The position numbers and the translations under genes are program-made. From Hygrocybe punicea (Eukaryota > Basidiomycota > Agaricomycetes > Agaricales > Hygrophoraceae): a stretch of 64,000 bases of DNA. The first letter of the stretch is position 1, and every line of letters begins with the position of its first letter. Below, in pieces: positions 24,145-36,020 of this stretch. The notes beneath the pieces are model-generated. The model was not told where the DNA came from. It made no database searches and worked only from the letters and a program-made list of their open reading frames with translations. The stretch is taken from positions 7,477,508 to 7,541,507 of the forward strand of contig OY744464.1 in NCBI GenBank assembly GCA_963556145.1, read 5' to 3'.

Positions 24145-25019
24145 AAGTCTAAATTGGGTAACAACCATGATCATGGGTGGCTGTGGTACACCACGTTTTC
24201 ATGGAAACATGGCAAATCCCGTGGTCCTCCCATGGTATGTCCAACACTGGCATAAACATACCAGATGTCAGCCCAACAGATGTACCCTGTCACCGGGTTA
24301 CACTTCAGGTGGGCCAGGAACAAGTTATTGAGCACCGTTCACTATGTATATGATAGTATGGCCGCATAATATTAATTGTTGGCTTAAGAACAAATCAGGA
24401 TGCCAAGTCCCTCATGGCGGCATGTACGTCCTTTATCCATGTCACTTCCAACACTCTCAAATAGCACCCACAGACAATGCCAACAGCCAGTCGTATGGAG
24501 CCCACTCTCATCGCGATTTGGCGTTGGTACTCTTCAGCCCTTGCCAACCTAATTTCCACATAATGCCTACTACAGCCCTTCTGCGATACTCATCCCAACT
24601 TACCTGAAACTTTCTCTTCTACTCTCATGAAGGGATGCTATTTGTTCCGAAATGTAAAGGCTTCATCATCCAAAAAACCAATGACGAGGATGGATACCGA
24701 TGCCCCACTCCCTCCAAAGATGGTCCTCTTTTCCTCACCCAACTGGCCTCCCCACTCAAGCGGGCCAACACCAAGCTTTCTATGAAGTCGAGTCAGAGGG
24801 AGAAGCTGAAAGATATAGATAACAGGTGCCTTATTCCATCGCAGCATCATCGGTGAAAAGGTTCATCTTTTCGCATTGAGTTCACGATATCAATGCTGAT
24901 GGGTCATGATAGACTACAAAATTAGAAAAGATGTGGAGAGTTGCTGATTTTTATGTTGATACCACAAAGAATCTTGTCACATGTGAGTCTATTCCATTTT
25001 TTAAGTTAGCACCTTTTGA
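24145..25019. other. No supported gene; decayed sequence
   Basis: This has short open stretches with frequent stops in all frames. A word shared with the MITE centre (TTTGAATTTGTTGGTAGT) appears at 25,013-25,031, suggesting an older MITE scrap. It may include decayed upstream parts of the remnant that follows. Confidence 0.4.
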
Positions 25020-26012
25020 ATTTGTTGGTAGTACATGCTGACTGGCATTTGGCATTCGATGCAAATGCTTGGGCTTTTGTTCCCACTCAGGAAGTTCTCG
25101 ACAAGATTTTGGAGAATCCTGAGGGCACATTTGACCGTGTATGCCTCCTACCTCTGGCTATTGGTCAGTGTTTATGCTAATCTAATGTCAGCCATACCGG
25201 GGTTACAAAAAAATGACAAACTACATATTTGTTCTGTTTCCCAAACTCAGACTGAATTACATCAATCGCGCCAATTTTAATCCCACATCTTTCCAGACCA
25301 TCAAAGGGGTGAGGAATTTGAAGGCTTTCCAATGCTCAAGCACCATTCACATCCCTACTGTGTCATTTACAATGCGTTGCCGAAGTTGAGAGACAATGCA
25401 GACGTTCTGACCAAGGACCAGATGCGACTTTTGGCCAGCATGCAAGTGATCTTTGCTCAATGGAAACGTCATCTATCCAGCTTGCTGGGACAGGCACCTA
25501 CCACAGAAAAGGCTAAGTGAAAATGGGACGATTCAGATGAGGCATCTGATGAAGATACTGAGCACGGAAAGGTGGAAAGGAGGAAGAAAGGCAAACAATC
25601 ACAAGCTCCGATGGCAAATCCACCGAAAATGGAGCTGAAAAAGGCTGGAAGTGGTAAAAACATAAGAGGCAAACAAGCCGGACTGCTCTTGATACCACCT
25701 CAATCCTGATATCCCACACGCCCCACTTCCTCAGGTTTAGATGTGTCCTCTTATGAGGACTGTATCAAAACGATATAAATGTGGGTCAACAATGTATATG
25801 CCGCTAGGCCGCTAAAGAGTGTTCTGCGGAGCATTGTCAGGAATGATGGCGAGGCCATGCAGGCTGGATTAGAAGATTCGCATAGCTGGGGCATCTCATC
25901 ATCATGGACTCTGCCTGCTAACCACAATGCCACCAGTAATGATTGGGCAATCATGAAGTGTGGGTTTCGCCTCACAAAGCCACTGGTCAGCTCTTACCCA
26001 GAGGAGAGTGCA
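25020..26012 (+). pseudogene. Degenerate hypothetical gene remnant
   Basis: Pieces in different frames read as protein-like: ADWHLAFDANAWAFVPTQEV, NRANFNPTSFQTIKG, GFPMLKHHSHPYCVIYNALP with LTKDQMRLLASMQV (25,330-25,520), a charged KWDDSDEASDEDTE tail, and VWVNNVYAARPLKSVLRSIV with NATSNDWAIMKCGFRLTKP (25,780-26,012). Stops and frame changes separate them. I do not recognise the family. The composition suggests a once-functional gene, possibly transposon-associated given the surroundings. Confidence 0.4.
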
Positions 26013-26370
26013 TAGCACAGATGGAAGCTTTGCAGAATAGGAGGAGGGCCAATGGGTGTTAAATATCTACAGGTAACCCTTTTTTCTTCTGTACATTGTC
26101 ATCATCTATTGTCACTTTTTGGCGGTAAGCCAACCCTGAAAGTGAAAAAGGTAGAAATACTTTAGCAGTAGTGGGAAAGTAAGTTGCATAATTATTCCCC
26201 TTTCTTATTGCTACAGTTTGGACCTGTGGACTTATCCTGGTCTTTGATTTGTATTATAATTATTTATAGAAGCTTACCTGAATGGCTGAGGTGTACAATA
26301 CTTAAATTTTAAAATAAATTAAAGCTGTAATTATAATTTTTATAAATGTAGGTGTACTTTTTATCACCAC

Positions 26371-26560
26371 TAGACTGTCCAGGGGCAGGGCCTGGCCCGC
26401 ATGGACCCAGGGCCAGCCCGGACCTGCCCCTCAAGCAGGCCAAGGGCAGTTGGACCAGACCCTTTCTCACAGGGTCAGGGGCCGAGGTCAATGATGTGCG
26501 GACCTCAGGGCCAGACCGGGCTTGACCCAGCCCTGCCCCACTAAGTGCTACTGGCTAAAC
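26371..26560. repeat. hAT-type end with GGGCCAGGG subterminal repeats (left)
   Basis: This starts TAGACTGTCCAGGGGCAGGG and continues with repeated GGCCAGGG, CCAGGGCC and GACCC words. The end at 63,600-63,706 is its approximate inverse (closing GACCCCTGGACAGGCTA) with the same repeats. The pair may be the two ends of the hAT element whose transposase lies at 53.6-63.6 kb. The flanking 8-mers (ATCACCAC and AGTTGACA) do not match, so the pairing is inferred only from the ends. Confidence 0.5.
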
Positions 26561-26832
26561 ACTAATTGCAATGTATGATAACAAAGATGAAATTGAACAG
26601 TAACTATGTCAATAAAATGTAAAGTGTCACGAAATTCTGGCTCAGCAGTCATCAACAAAGCTGTTTTCCCCCAAACAAAACTCTAACCCTTTTTCTGCCA
26701 CTCAATGGCTTGTGGAGAGCATGACTGACCTGATACCTCTCTCATAGTTGAGGGCTCTTGATGGCCACAGCCTTCAAAATGTGTGCAGGGCCGGGACTAC
26801 CCTGTTACACTGTTAGAAGAACTACATGTGCC
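26561..26832. other. Spacer between two nested element ends, no gene
   Basis: This is AT-rich sequence with no supported coding capacity. It lies between the GGGCCAGGG-repeat end and the start of the ACCC-repeat hAT-like element. Confidence 0.4.
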
Positions 26833-27589
26833 TAGTCATATGCATGGTCACGGGTATGGGTCCGCGCGGGTACAGGTATGGGTAGCCAAATCGGGACCCG
26901 TGATTTACCCATACCCGTGCCAAGGGTCCATGGGTTTTTCATGGGTAGTGTCACGATCCTGTGACACACGACTTTGACCTCGACTATGCGGCAACAGCAA
27001 GACCAAATGAAAACCACCAGTGATGAAATGAAGATGGATGAGTTTAAGAGACCAAAAGAGCAGTGGGGAGTGGTACACCCCCACTGCAATAGGTATTTAT
27101 AGATATATTTTTATCATACTGACTAACCAGACAACTACAGACACAACAATGAAACCAACTATGAGGATTATGAGTCCCTATAAGGGAATCGTTCTATATG
27201 GTGGATTCTCAAACTCAGGGTCAGACTCTAATTTTCCAAGCCGTGGGAACAATTTTGTGAAACTGTGGGAACAATTTTGAAGCCTTGGGAATAATTATGA
27301 AACCATGTGACTGGGCGGAGTTGAGTGTGAGAATTTGTTGTCCCAATCAGCAAGAACAATAAGGCAGCCAAATCACAGCAGCCAATGTGGAAATGGGTAG
27401 TGTTATATCATTTTGGTATTGCAATTGCAATCAGTTTCTTATAATAATCACATGCATTGGTAATGCAATGCACCATGTATGAATGAAAAATATGTCAGTG
27501 GTATCTGTCATGTAGTTATATCTACTGTGTGTATTAGAATTGTTGACAATGAAAAGAGGTCGAACAGTGTTCATTGTACACCTGTCACA

Positions 27590-27910
27590 CAGGTCCAGAG
27601 GTGTTTGGTGAATGTTCAGTAGGTGTCCCAGCCTTGCACAAACATCTGTACGAACAATGTATTGGAGGTATCTGTAATGTAGATGCATGTACAATGTGCA
27701 TTAGAATTAGTGACAATGCAAGCAGTGACTATTTGTCACACAGGTCCAAATGTGTTCGATGTGTTTGGTAAAGTGTTCAGTCAGTGTCCCAGCCTTAATC
27801 TTGGGCATTCCACTTGCACAAACATCTGTACGAACAACGTATTGGATGTATCTGTAATGTAGATGCATGTACAATGTGCATTATAATTATTGACAATGCA
27901 AAGTGTTTTG
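27590..27910 (+). repeat. Divergent tandem units in the Helitron 5' region
   Basis: Three units share GTGTCCCAGCCTT...TTGCACAAACATCTGTACGAACAA...GTATCTGTAATGTAGATGCATG. They are diverged relatives of the 179/168-bp array in the second Helitron at 37.5-39.6 kb. The following stretch to 28,981 is AT-rich with no supported gene. Confidence 0.7.
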
Positions 27911-28981
27911 CAGGTGTCCCTACCTGATTCCAGGGCATTGCAATTGCACAAATAATAGCAGAAATAAAAGTCTGGACAGTTGTTGGATGTGCATTACGTG
28001 TCACATTTGACATCCCATATTGAAGCAGAGCAAGTGCAAGCAGAATTATCAACATTGAGAAACTATGGAGTTCACACATTGGTACCTCAGATGTTGTTTC
28101 AATGTATTCATTGAATGGGCTTATAAGGGTGAGGTGTATAATTTGTTGATGTTTCATCAAAGGACATGAAAATAGTACAATAAATGCAGTCAACTGCATA
28201 ATGATACGACATCAAGACAAAAGGACAAGGAACATAATTAGTCCAAGAGAAGCTCTAATCATGCCAGAACAAACTAATATGATGGGAAAGCAATTATTAA
28301 ATAGCAAAGCATCATATTTATGGCAGGATGGGAAGAAGTGAAGGCTGGGCCAAGATACAATTTAATGGTATCAATGCAGGAACATAGCAACATAGGTAAA
28401 CACAAACTAATGCTTATCAGTACAGCAGTGAATTTCGTCATCAATTTAGATATAAAGGAGTAAATATGCTTGTTGCACCTGCAGATTTCGTCCAGTTAAT
28501 ATGACATGTCTTTGAAGAAAAGATTATGCATCACATTTGAGAAGTAAAGGTAGTTTGATTGAATTTGTACAATGAATTGTAATTCAGTTTCGTGCACCAC
28601 AAACCAAACATATTGGACATGTTCGGCGTATTCAGTCAATGTGTTCGGTCAATATGTTCAGGTTACTATTGTCATATGTGATCAGTACACATTGAACATT
28701 GGATATAGTTAGCTATCCAGTCATGATACAAAGAGAATATGCAAACATTACATCTGGATTATAGCTAGATAATAGATTTTCAATAGCTCATTCTCATCTT
28801 TTCAGCACAAAGGCACACCTCTTGCATATTGTGGATCCTCAAATTGCAGAGTCACAATCTAACAATGATTGAAGAATACAATATCTGGACATGTCACATA
28901 TGTGTCATCAATGCTTGATGCCTGAATCAATAGCCAAATTTCAATTACAGTATATAGAAGACACATTTCATAGTAAACCGA

Positions 28982-29163
28982 TGTAGAGACATCTATATCT
29001 CTGGGTACGTATTCACTCATTTTACTATATTCTCTATTTGTTCTATTATTTGTATGTAGTGGCTGTTGTAAATAGTCACAAACAAGTTGAGTTTTGGGTT
29101 TTCATCCCACTGACAACGGACTCGCACCCCGAATCCGCGCCTACCCAGGCCGCGTTCACCACA
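28982..29163 (+). repeat. 5' LTR (182 bp)
   Basis: Identical in length and, as far as I can read, in sequence to the 3' LTR. It is followed by the primer-binding-like site at 29,166-29,183, whose complement would end in CCA. Confidence 0.85.
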
Positions 29164-29524
29164 TCTGGAGCCCACCGCGAGGAGTGTCAAGCTCACTTCA
29201 CATTTCCCTCTTTGACTTCGCCAATTTTGGCACCTTTCCCTCTTTCTGGCAGCAACAGCGCCCCCATAGTCAACAGCGCCCCGTATTCGTCAGCATTTCG
29301 AGCACCCCTAGTCTTCTGTCAGCTCTTAGACCCATCCCCGATGTTTTCGACACCTCAGTATACTTTCTTCGTACCAGTTGCGCCTCCTTGGCTGCAGAAC
29401 ACGGCTCTTTTGCCTTTTTGTCACGGCATCACAGCCACGTCACACGGTGTTCAATACATCCCCCCCTCCGCATTTCCCATTTATTTCACTAATCCCGCCA
29501 CCTCCACTCATTTCAACACATCCA

Positions 29525-31210
29525 ATGGACCCGGTATTCAACGCCCCACAGATCCCGCTCGAAAAACCGCGCCCGGAAAGCCCCAAAACGGCCGCAACGA
29601 GCCCGTCCAACAAGGAGCGCCTCACGCGCGTCCGACGCGTAACGGACGATTCGTAGATGAAGGAAGACAAACCCAATGCAACGGATGTTGCATGTACGGT
29701 CGTAGGTACGCCCCCCGTCGTTCCTGTGGTTGCCGCGCAGGTAAACGCGTCCGCGCGCGCAAATCCAACGTGAATACGCGTATTGACGCGTCTCCACCCG
29801 TTTCCGCCTCGTTTCGGCCCCCGTCTTCGCGTACGCCCTCGCAATCGTCCCCAGAGGTGTTCCAACACACGCCGCCATCGTCTGCGCCCGCGCCGTCCCC
29901 GGAAAAATGCGTCCGCGCGCGCCAACGCGACCAAAATACGCGTATCGACGCGTCCCCCCTCGTTTCACACCCGAGTCGCCCCCCGTTTGCGCCTACGGAC
30001 ACGCCGTCGTACCCAGAGACGAACCTTCACGCGCCGCCACCGTCTGCGCCCTCGCCAGCCTCAGGACGACCCGCCCACGCGCCCCAACGCGTCGAAAACA
30101 CGTGTATCGACACAACCACCTCCGTTTCGCCCTCGTTTCGCCCGCCGTCACCGTCTACGCCCTCGCCGTCGTCCCAAGAGGCCAGCCGTGACATGCCCCC
30201 ACCGTTTGAGCCCGTGTCGTCCCCAGGAATCCGCGCTAGCGCCCCGCAGACGCCGTTTTCAACATCGGCCCCCGTTTCTGCCCCCATTCCACTCCCATTT
30301 CGCCTGCCGTCAGCGTCTACGCCCTCTCCGTCGTCCCCGGATGCAAGCCACGACGTACACCCGTCGTTTGAACGCGCACCATCCCCAGGAAAACGCCTCC
30401 GCGCGCGCCCAAGGCCGATTTCCACGCGTCCCGGCGCGTCTGCCTCCGTTTCACCCCCATTTCGCGTCCACGGCCTCGACGTCGTCCCTAGAGGCGAACT
30501 GTTACACGCCCCCGCCGTCTGACCCCGTGCCGTCGCCAGAAAAATGCGTCCGCGCGCATATCGACACATCCGCTCCCGTTCCGCTCTCGTTTCGACCCCC
30601 GGCAGCCGCGTACCACCGCCAGGACCCCCATATCGCCCTCCGTGACGCCGTACAAGCCGCCCCCGCTGCGTTCGAGCCCCCAACGCCGTCCCACATCGCC
30701 CCACCATTGGCCCCTGCGTTCCATCATCCAGGACCAACGCCAGACCCACGGACCAGCCCCTACGCCCACGTTCACGCCCCAGAGCCTCTGTATGGCCCCC
30801 TCCCATCCCAAACGAGTCCGCCCCCCCTGTCCTTCTTCGATGCCCCCAACACACCACGTCACCCGCTACCCCAGTCAACCCCGCATGCCCACGATCCACC
30901 CCACGGAGCCTCGCAGGCCCATTCAGTAGCCCATACCACGACCCCACGCTCGACCCCGTCCTGCTATGCCCATGCACTGCCGCTCCATGACTTCATACCC
31001 ACTATACCCTTGTCGTTATCCCCAGAAGCAGGCCAGGGCATGCCGCCATCATCCACGTTTGCCACTGACGACATACCTGCTTCGACTTTGCTTGCGCTTG
31101 AGTCAGCATTGTTATCCCTCAAGGCCCTCAAGGTTCTGGAGCAAAAGTTGGTAAAGTTGGTGGATCGGTTGGAGAAGTTGGAAGACTTTGTGTTGGAAGA
31201 TTCCTGTTGA
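29525..31210 (+). CDS. Repeat-rich, coiled-coil protein of the LTR element (one frameshift)
   Basis: From ATG 29,525 (MDPVFNAPQIPLEKP) the frame runs to VTDDS. A 53-bp GT-AG intron (about 29,654-29,706) leads into YAPRRSCGCRAGKRVRARK. Roughly five to six tandem units of about 50 residues follow, with NTRIDAS, VSxSFRPPS, TPSPSSPEAS and PSPGK blocks. Near 30,460 the same repeat pattern passes into the next frame, so one base has been lost or gained. That frame continues through a Pro/His-rich region to a leucine-heptad coiled coil (STLLALESALLSLKALKVL, VDRLEKLEDF) and stops at 31,210. No known domain was recognised. A coiled coil would allow self-association, as in Gag-like proteins, but that is speculation. 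GC content and codon use differ sharply from the AT-rich surroundings. Confidence 0.55.
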
Positions 31211-31355
31211 GTTGATTGGATTTTTGTTTTTGTTTTGTTTTGTTTGTTTTGTTTTCAGTATTGTCCCTTCCCTCCCTCCCTTTTTCTTTTTCCTATTTCT
31301 TCCTCCCTTGCCTTATGTGAGACTGGGGACAGTCTCTATTTGTGTCCCTACTGGA

Positions 31356-31537
31356 TGTAGAGACATCTATATCTCTGGGTACGTATTCACTCATTTTACT
31401 ATATTCTCTATTTGTTCTATTATTTGTATGTAGTGGCTGTTGTAAATAGTCACAAACAAGTTGAGTTTTGGGTTTTCATCCCACTGACAACGGACTCGCA
31501 CCCCGAATCCGCGCCTACCCAGGCCGCGTTCACCACA
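31356..31537 (+). repeat. 3' LTR (182 bp)
   Basis: A direct repeat of 28,982-29,163, followed by the CCGA duplication. The preceding 150 bases are T/C-rich, then GACTGGGGACAGTCTC, with no clean polypurine tract. Confidence 0.85.
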
Positions 31538-31594
31538 CCGATGTATTCAGAATGGTTCCATGTATCATTGTGATTTACAACTTTCAATGGTTTA

Positions 31595-32160
31595 CAGCCA
31601 TTTTACTATCTGATGGCAGTAACTGCACCTTTTTGAATCAATTGAGAAATTTGGACTTGGTAGAATTTTGGGTGCTGTGTTTTGTATCTCATGAAATACT
31701 GCTTGGATCAAGATGGTTATACAGTTTATGATTCTGGTTGTATTTTGAGCCTAATGACAGACAAACATAGTACAGATGCAATAACGGCTCAAAGGACAAA
31801 AATAAAGAAGAATATAGTATATGTATTTCTAGGCCTTGAAAAGATGAACAACTTTCTCTGTCCAGTCTTCTTCATATGAGCTCTTTCGATGTCCTAATTT
31901 GACAGTATCATTTTGGGTGTCAAAAAGTACTGGTCTACCTTTTTATTTCATCAACAACTCACCATATCCTAAATATTGTCCAAATGTAATTACAGGAGTA
32001 GATAGCCCTCAAGACATAGTACAACTTTCCCTGTATAACCATCTTAATCCAAATAGTATTTCATGAGATACAAAGCACAGCACCCAAAATTCTACCAAGT
32101 CCAAATTTCTCAATTGATTCAAAATAGTGCAGTTGCTGCCATCAGATAGCAAAACAGCTG
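31595..32160. mobile_element. Palindromic TA-type MITE, family shared with the Rep insertion
   Basis: TA|CAGCCATTTTACTATC at the left and the near inverse AGCAAAACAGCTG|TA at the right. Arms include CAACTGCAC, TTGAATCAATTGAGAAA and TTTGGACTTGGTAGAATTTT. Inner words (GTATCTCATGAAATACTG, CAAAGGACAAAAATAAAG) are shared with the MITE at 44,801-45,613, so both belong to one family. It has no coding capacity. Confidence 0.85.
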
Positions 32161-32214
32161 TAACATATCAACAGTTTGAGTACATACAATATTATACATC
32201 AGCATCAGTCTATA

Positions 32215-33598
32215 TTCATATTATTGAAGCGTCGCCTTGTTTCCACAACACCCTCTGCATCATTACCCTCTTCCACATACCCAACATGCCATTTGATGGC
32301 TATTCTGGGCTGTGTAGTTGGTGTAGGCAAAGCTGTCTTGTTGTGAATCATAGTTGCTTCCTGAGAATATACATCAGTATTCGTTTAATTCTTGATGTAT
32401 TGAAGTGTTATCTCTGTGAAGTCACTGTCTACCAGTGCCAATGACCATAGATTCAGAATCATCTTGAATTTATTCTTCTTTACCAGAACTGCCGATATTG
32501 TAAACTGAACCTCCACTATATCACCGATTCTAAAGCAAGTTGGGATGAAGCTAATAAATATTTCCATCAGTAGGGATGTGATCCCAATTCATCGTTACTC
32601 ACCAATGTCGATTTCTATCAGACTTCAACTTGTAATAAAGTACGCAATTGTCCTGGCCATGAAAGTAGCGGGAATTTGCAAGTGAGGTTAATATGCCTTT
32701 TGGATCAATGGCATGCTTGAATGAAATGTGAGGGGAAGAGTTGTCGTGTCAGCGATCAGTGAAATATCAGGTTCCTATTGCGAGTGCCATGTAATCCATG
32801 TATGTAGAAGGCATAAAAGCTTGCATTGCTTTGTCAGGAAATTGATGAGCCAGTTTCTGGTGCAGAATCCAAAGGTTATCGATATAGGATAGAAAGCCCA
32901 TTGTATCAAGGCCAGTTACAACTATGCTTTGACGTATGAAGGGTGTTCGGCGTTCCGGTTGACTATTACAGTGGTTCATCAGAATGGTATTCAAGGAATT
33001 GATACGAATTTAGCACATACCTGGTTGTTATAGGTGGAAGATCTTTTGCCACCAAAATTGATTGCAAACTTAATACCAATTCTTGAAGTTCGGATTCATC
33101 ATTGGTTGGAAGTGTAAACTTCCAGCAATTTGGACAGTCAACATGCACAATATTGACATTTGAAATCTGGCAATGTGGTCAATATGATATACCTTTTCAA
33201 ATCCAATGACTTACATTTGTGGCCTTGGCAAGCTGACTTTCATCATCGTCTAAGCGTGCAGATATGATGTCCTGCAGATGTTCAGCTGTCAATTCAGTGT
33301 CAAATACTAGCCAGTATATATATGGTGGATATTGCTAACATGCACCCTTGAAGTTGTAATAGTTATCCATCACGTACAAAGCAGTGGTGAGATGTATATT
33401 GCGTGGCACAATTTTGTCCACTTCATGGATTATATCTTCCACCATCATCCTCACACCGATCATATCCATATTGGCTTTTGATGTCCATGTGATGATAGCT
33501 TTCAGGATCCGTTTTGTTTTTGTTTTTGTACTGCATTCTTGAATATTGAAGTTTGCGTCATTTTGCATAATACAGATCCTTTCCATGTCTTTCAACAC
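32215..33598 (-). pseudogene. Unknown gene carried by the Helitron, N-terminus cut off
   Basis: Minus-strand exons with short introns read LKDMERICIMQNDANFN...LYVMDNYYNF, then VHVDCPNCWKFTLPTNDESE, SIVVTGLDTMGFLSYIDNLW with MDYMALAIG, KHAIDPKGILTSLANSRYFH, FRIGDIVEVQFTISAV with WSLALVDSDFTE, and a C-terminal KWHVGYVEEG...RRFNNMNID. From memory this set of blocks belongs to an uncharacterised family repeated in agaricomycete genomes. I know of no function. The reading frame is cut at its upstream end by the long-TIR element that begins at 33,596. It may be Helitron cargo or a Helitron accessory gene. Confidence 0.5.
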
Positions 33599-36020
33599 TT
33601 CAGGCTACCCCCAAACCTGAACAACTAGTTACAACTCACCTCTAGTACTGAACCATCTACATGTTGGTAAAAGTACTGGGCAGCCCTGGGACAATATGTT
33701 GGGATGTCCCATTGTCCCTGGTCCGGTGTATGGGATGGCCCATGGGATGACATTTGGTGTTGTGGGATGTCCCACACAGAGGGGGTGTCTGGGGGCATTT
33801 GGGACATCCCTTCCCTAGCTATTCAATAGAAAACTCAGAGTGATGACAGCATCTAATTATAAATTTCCAGGCCTTGTCATGGCCACTATGGGTACCATGG
33901 GTGCTGTGGCATAGTATAAGATTGTACATACTTATTCTTTTGAGAGTCACAGAGCTAATTGTCCTTCAAGGTCAGTGGCAGGGTGTGAAGATACAGCAGT
34001 TGTTTCCACATATAAAGACAGAAGGAGTGGGACAGGAAAAGTGCTGGAGATGTTGGGTAATGAGATGGGATTGAGGGGGAGGATTGAGGGTGTGCTTCTA
34101 GTAAACCAATCCCTAGTGCATGTGGCAAGCTGAAGCTTGTAGGGGAGTAAGTGAGCAGAGCATGCATGATGATATACCAAGAAAAGTAGGGCTACATATG
34201 CAGAGGAGGCTGAGCTGAAAATTAAACACGTGTATTATGAAGAGCATTTGATCAGGATATCAGTGGTTATTACATTATTGGCTGTGCATACAATGGCTGA
34301 CTGGGAAGCAGATGCAGAGGAGAGATCTGAAATTGGAGTGTGTCTTGAGGACAGTGGACTTGGGTAAGGAGACATCTCACAGAGGCTTTATTGGGACAAC
34401 CCACAGGCTTGTCTGGGATGTCCCTGTCAGCTTGCAGCTGAGGCTTTTGGACATCCCTGTCATCTTGTGGGACATCCCACCAAGTCTTTGGGACATCCCA
34501 CAGCCTTGTCTGGGACATCCCTGCCAGCTTGTGGGACGTCCCACAGCCTTGTCTGGGACATCCCTGTCAGCTTGTGGGAGGTCCCACCGAGGCTTTGGGA
34601 TGTCCCACAGCCTTGTCTGGGACATCCCTGCCAGTTTATGGGACATCCCACAGCCTTGTTTGGGACATCCCTGTCAGCTTTTGGGATGTCCCACAGGCTG
34701 GTTGGACTGACTGCTTGCTCAGCATCTGCTAAGTAATCATACCAATAAACCATTATATCATATGTTATAACATAATTTTAAATAATTTACATTTAGCAAC
34801 TTACTTAAAATAGACATTGCAAATGAAATAATTATTTTGCCCAATTATATACATATCTACATTATCAGGAGATGAGGGAGGGAGGTGGTGGTGGTGGTGG
34901 TGGAGAGAAGAGGAGAGGTGGAAATGACCAGGGGGAATGGAGGGCGTGGGCAAGGGGAGAAGGGCAGGAGGTGGATGGGAGGTGGGGCTGGCAGGGGGCA
35001 GGAGATAGGCAGGGGGAGAAGAGGCAGGAGGAGAGAGGAGAGGGAAATGGGAGGAAACGGGAGGGAAATGGGGGGGACCTACAAAGTTACATACCGGGGT
35101 TACCCACATGTCCCCCCCCCTCTGCGTCGCCCCCGTCACCCCTGTCGTCGTCATCATTCCCGTGTGGCCCCATTCCCATTCGTGTTGCGATAGCCGTCCC
35201 GTTTGCCGTCCCATCCTCACCATTTCCGTCCTTGCCATCCCCATTGTCGTCGTCCTGGTTGTCGCAGTCTCCGCTGTCATCATCCCGTTCCCTCATCCTG
35301 GCCATCCTCGGTTCTGTTGCCTGTTGTCCCGGTCCCCATTCCCGTCCTCGCTGTCCTTGTCATCGTCCTTATCGTCGTCGTCGTCATCCCCGTCCCCATG
35401 TGGTGGCCCACGGCCGTCGGCCCTGTGCCATTCGTGTTGTCGTTGCCATCCCGTTTGCCGTCCCATCCTTGCTGTTTCCGTCCTCGTCGTCCCTGTTGCC
35501 GTCGTCCTCGCTGTCCCAGTCTCGTTGTCCTCGTCATCCCGTTCCCTCATCCCGGTCATCCTCGTTTCCGTTGTCCATTGTCCCCGTCCCCGTTCCCGTG
35601 CTTGCTGTCCTCGTCGTCCTCCTCGACGTCATCCCCGTCCTCGTCATCTGCGTCCCCATCATCCTCGTCGTCCCCATCCCCATTGTCCTCGTTGTCCTTG
35701 TTGTCCTCATCCCCATTGTCCTCGTTGTCCTCGTCCCCATTGTCCTTGTCGTCCTTGTCGTCCTTGTCGTCCTCATTGTCCCCATTGTCCCCGTCGTCCC
35801 CGTCCCCGTCGTCCTCATCCCCATCGTCCTCGTCGTCCCTGTCGTCCTCGTCATCCCTGTCATCCTCGTTGTCCCCATTGTGTCATCCTTGCTGTCCCGG
35901 TCTCCGTTGTCCTCATTGTCCCATTCCCTCATCCCGGTCGTCCTCATTTCTGTTGTCCGTTGTCCCCATCCCCGTTCCCATGCTCACTGTCCTGGTCGTC
36001 ATCCTGGTCGTCGTCCCCGT
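33596..36020. mobile_element. Long-TIR element, copy 1 (left part)
   Basis: Starts CACTTCAGGCTACCCCCAAA, the same start as copy 2 (36,021) and a diverged version of the 58,101 element (CACTTCAGTCAACCACC). It contains the GGGAYRTCCC array, an AT-rich stretch, a purine-rich tract (34,870-35,090) and a GC-rich GTC/GCC block (35,100-36,020), where copy 2 begins. Bases 33,916-33,917 (A|T) are the unoccupied counterpart of the Helitron insertion site in copy 2. No right terminus was found. Confidence 0.7.
34390..34690. repeat. Array of GGGACATCCC-type palindromes (about 43-bp units)
   Basis: Units read CACAGCCTTGTCTGGGACATCCCTG then CAGCTTGTGGGACGTCC, giving a palindromic decamer GGGA(C/T)(A/G)TCCC about every 21-22 bp. 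A shorter array with the same units is in copy 2 at 41,540-41,760. Dense palindromes close to the end of a DNA element suggest transposase-binding sites. Confidence 0.8.

Larger units (their letters stand above)
28982..31537 (+). mobile_element. LTR element without pol, 182-bp LTRs
   Basis: Two apparently identical 182-bp direct repeats (28,982-29,163 and 31,356-31,537) start TGTAGAGACATC and end TTCACCACA, so they have TG...CA termini. CCGA flanks both sides (28,978-28,981 and 31,538-31,541) as a 4-bp target duplication. A tRNA primer-binding-like site begins TGGAGCCCACCGCGAGG three bases inside the left LTR. The 2.2-kb interior has no protease, reverse transcriptase or integrase, and instead carries a single GC-rich gene. 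Identity of the LTRs implies recent insertion. Class: TRIM/LARD-like non-autonomous retroelement. Confidence 0.85.

Noticed and set aside
27795..28199. 134-residue minus-strand frame in the Helitron 5' region
   Set aside because: Overlaps degenerate tandem repeats and has no recognisable motif.
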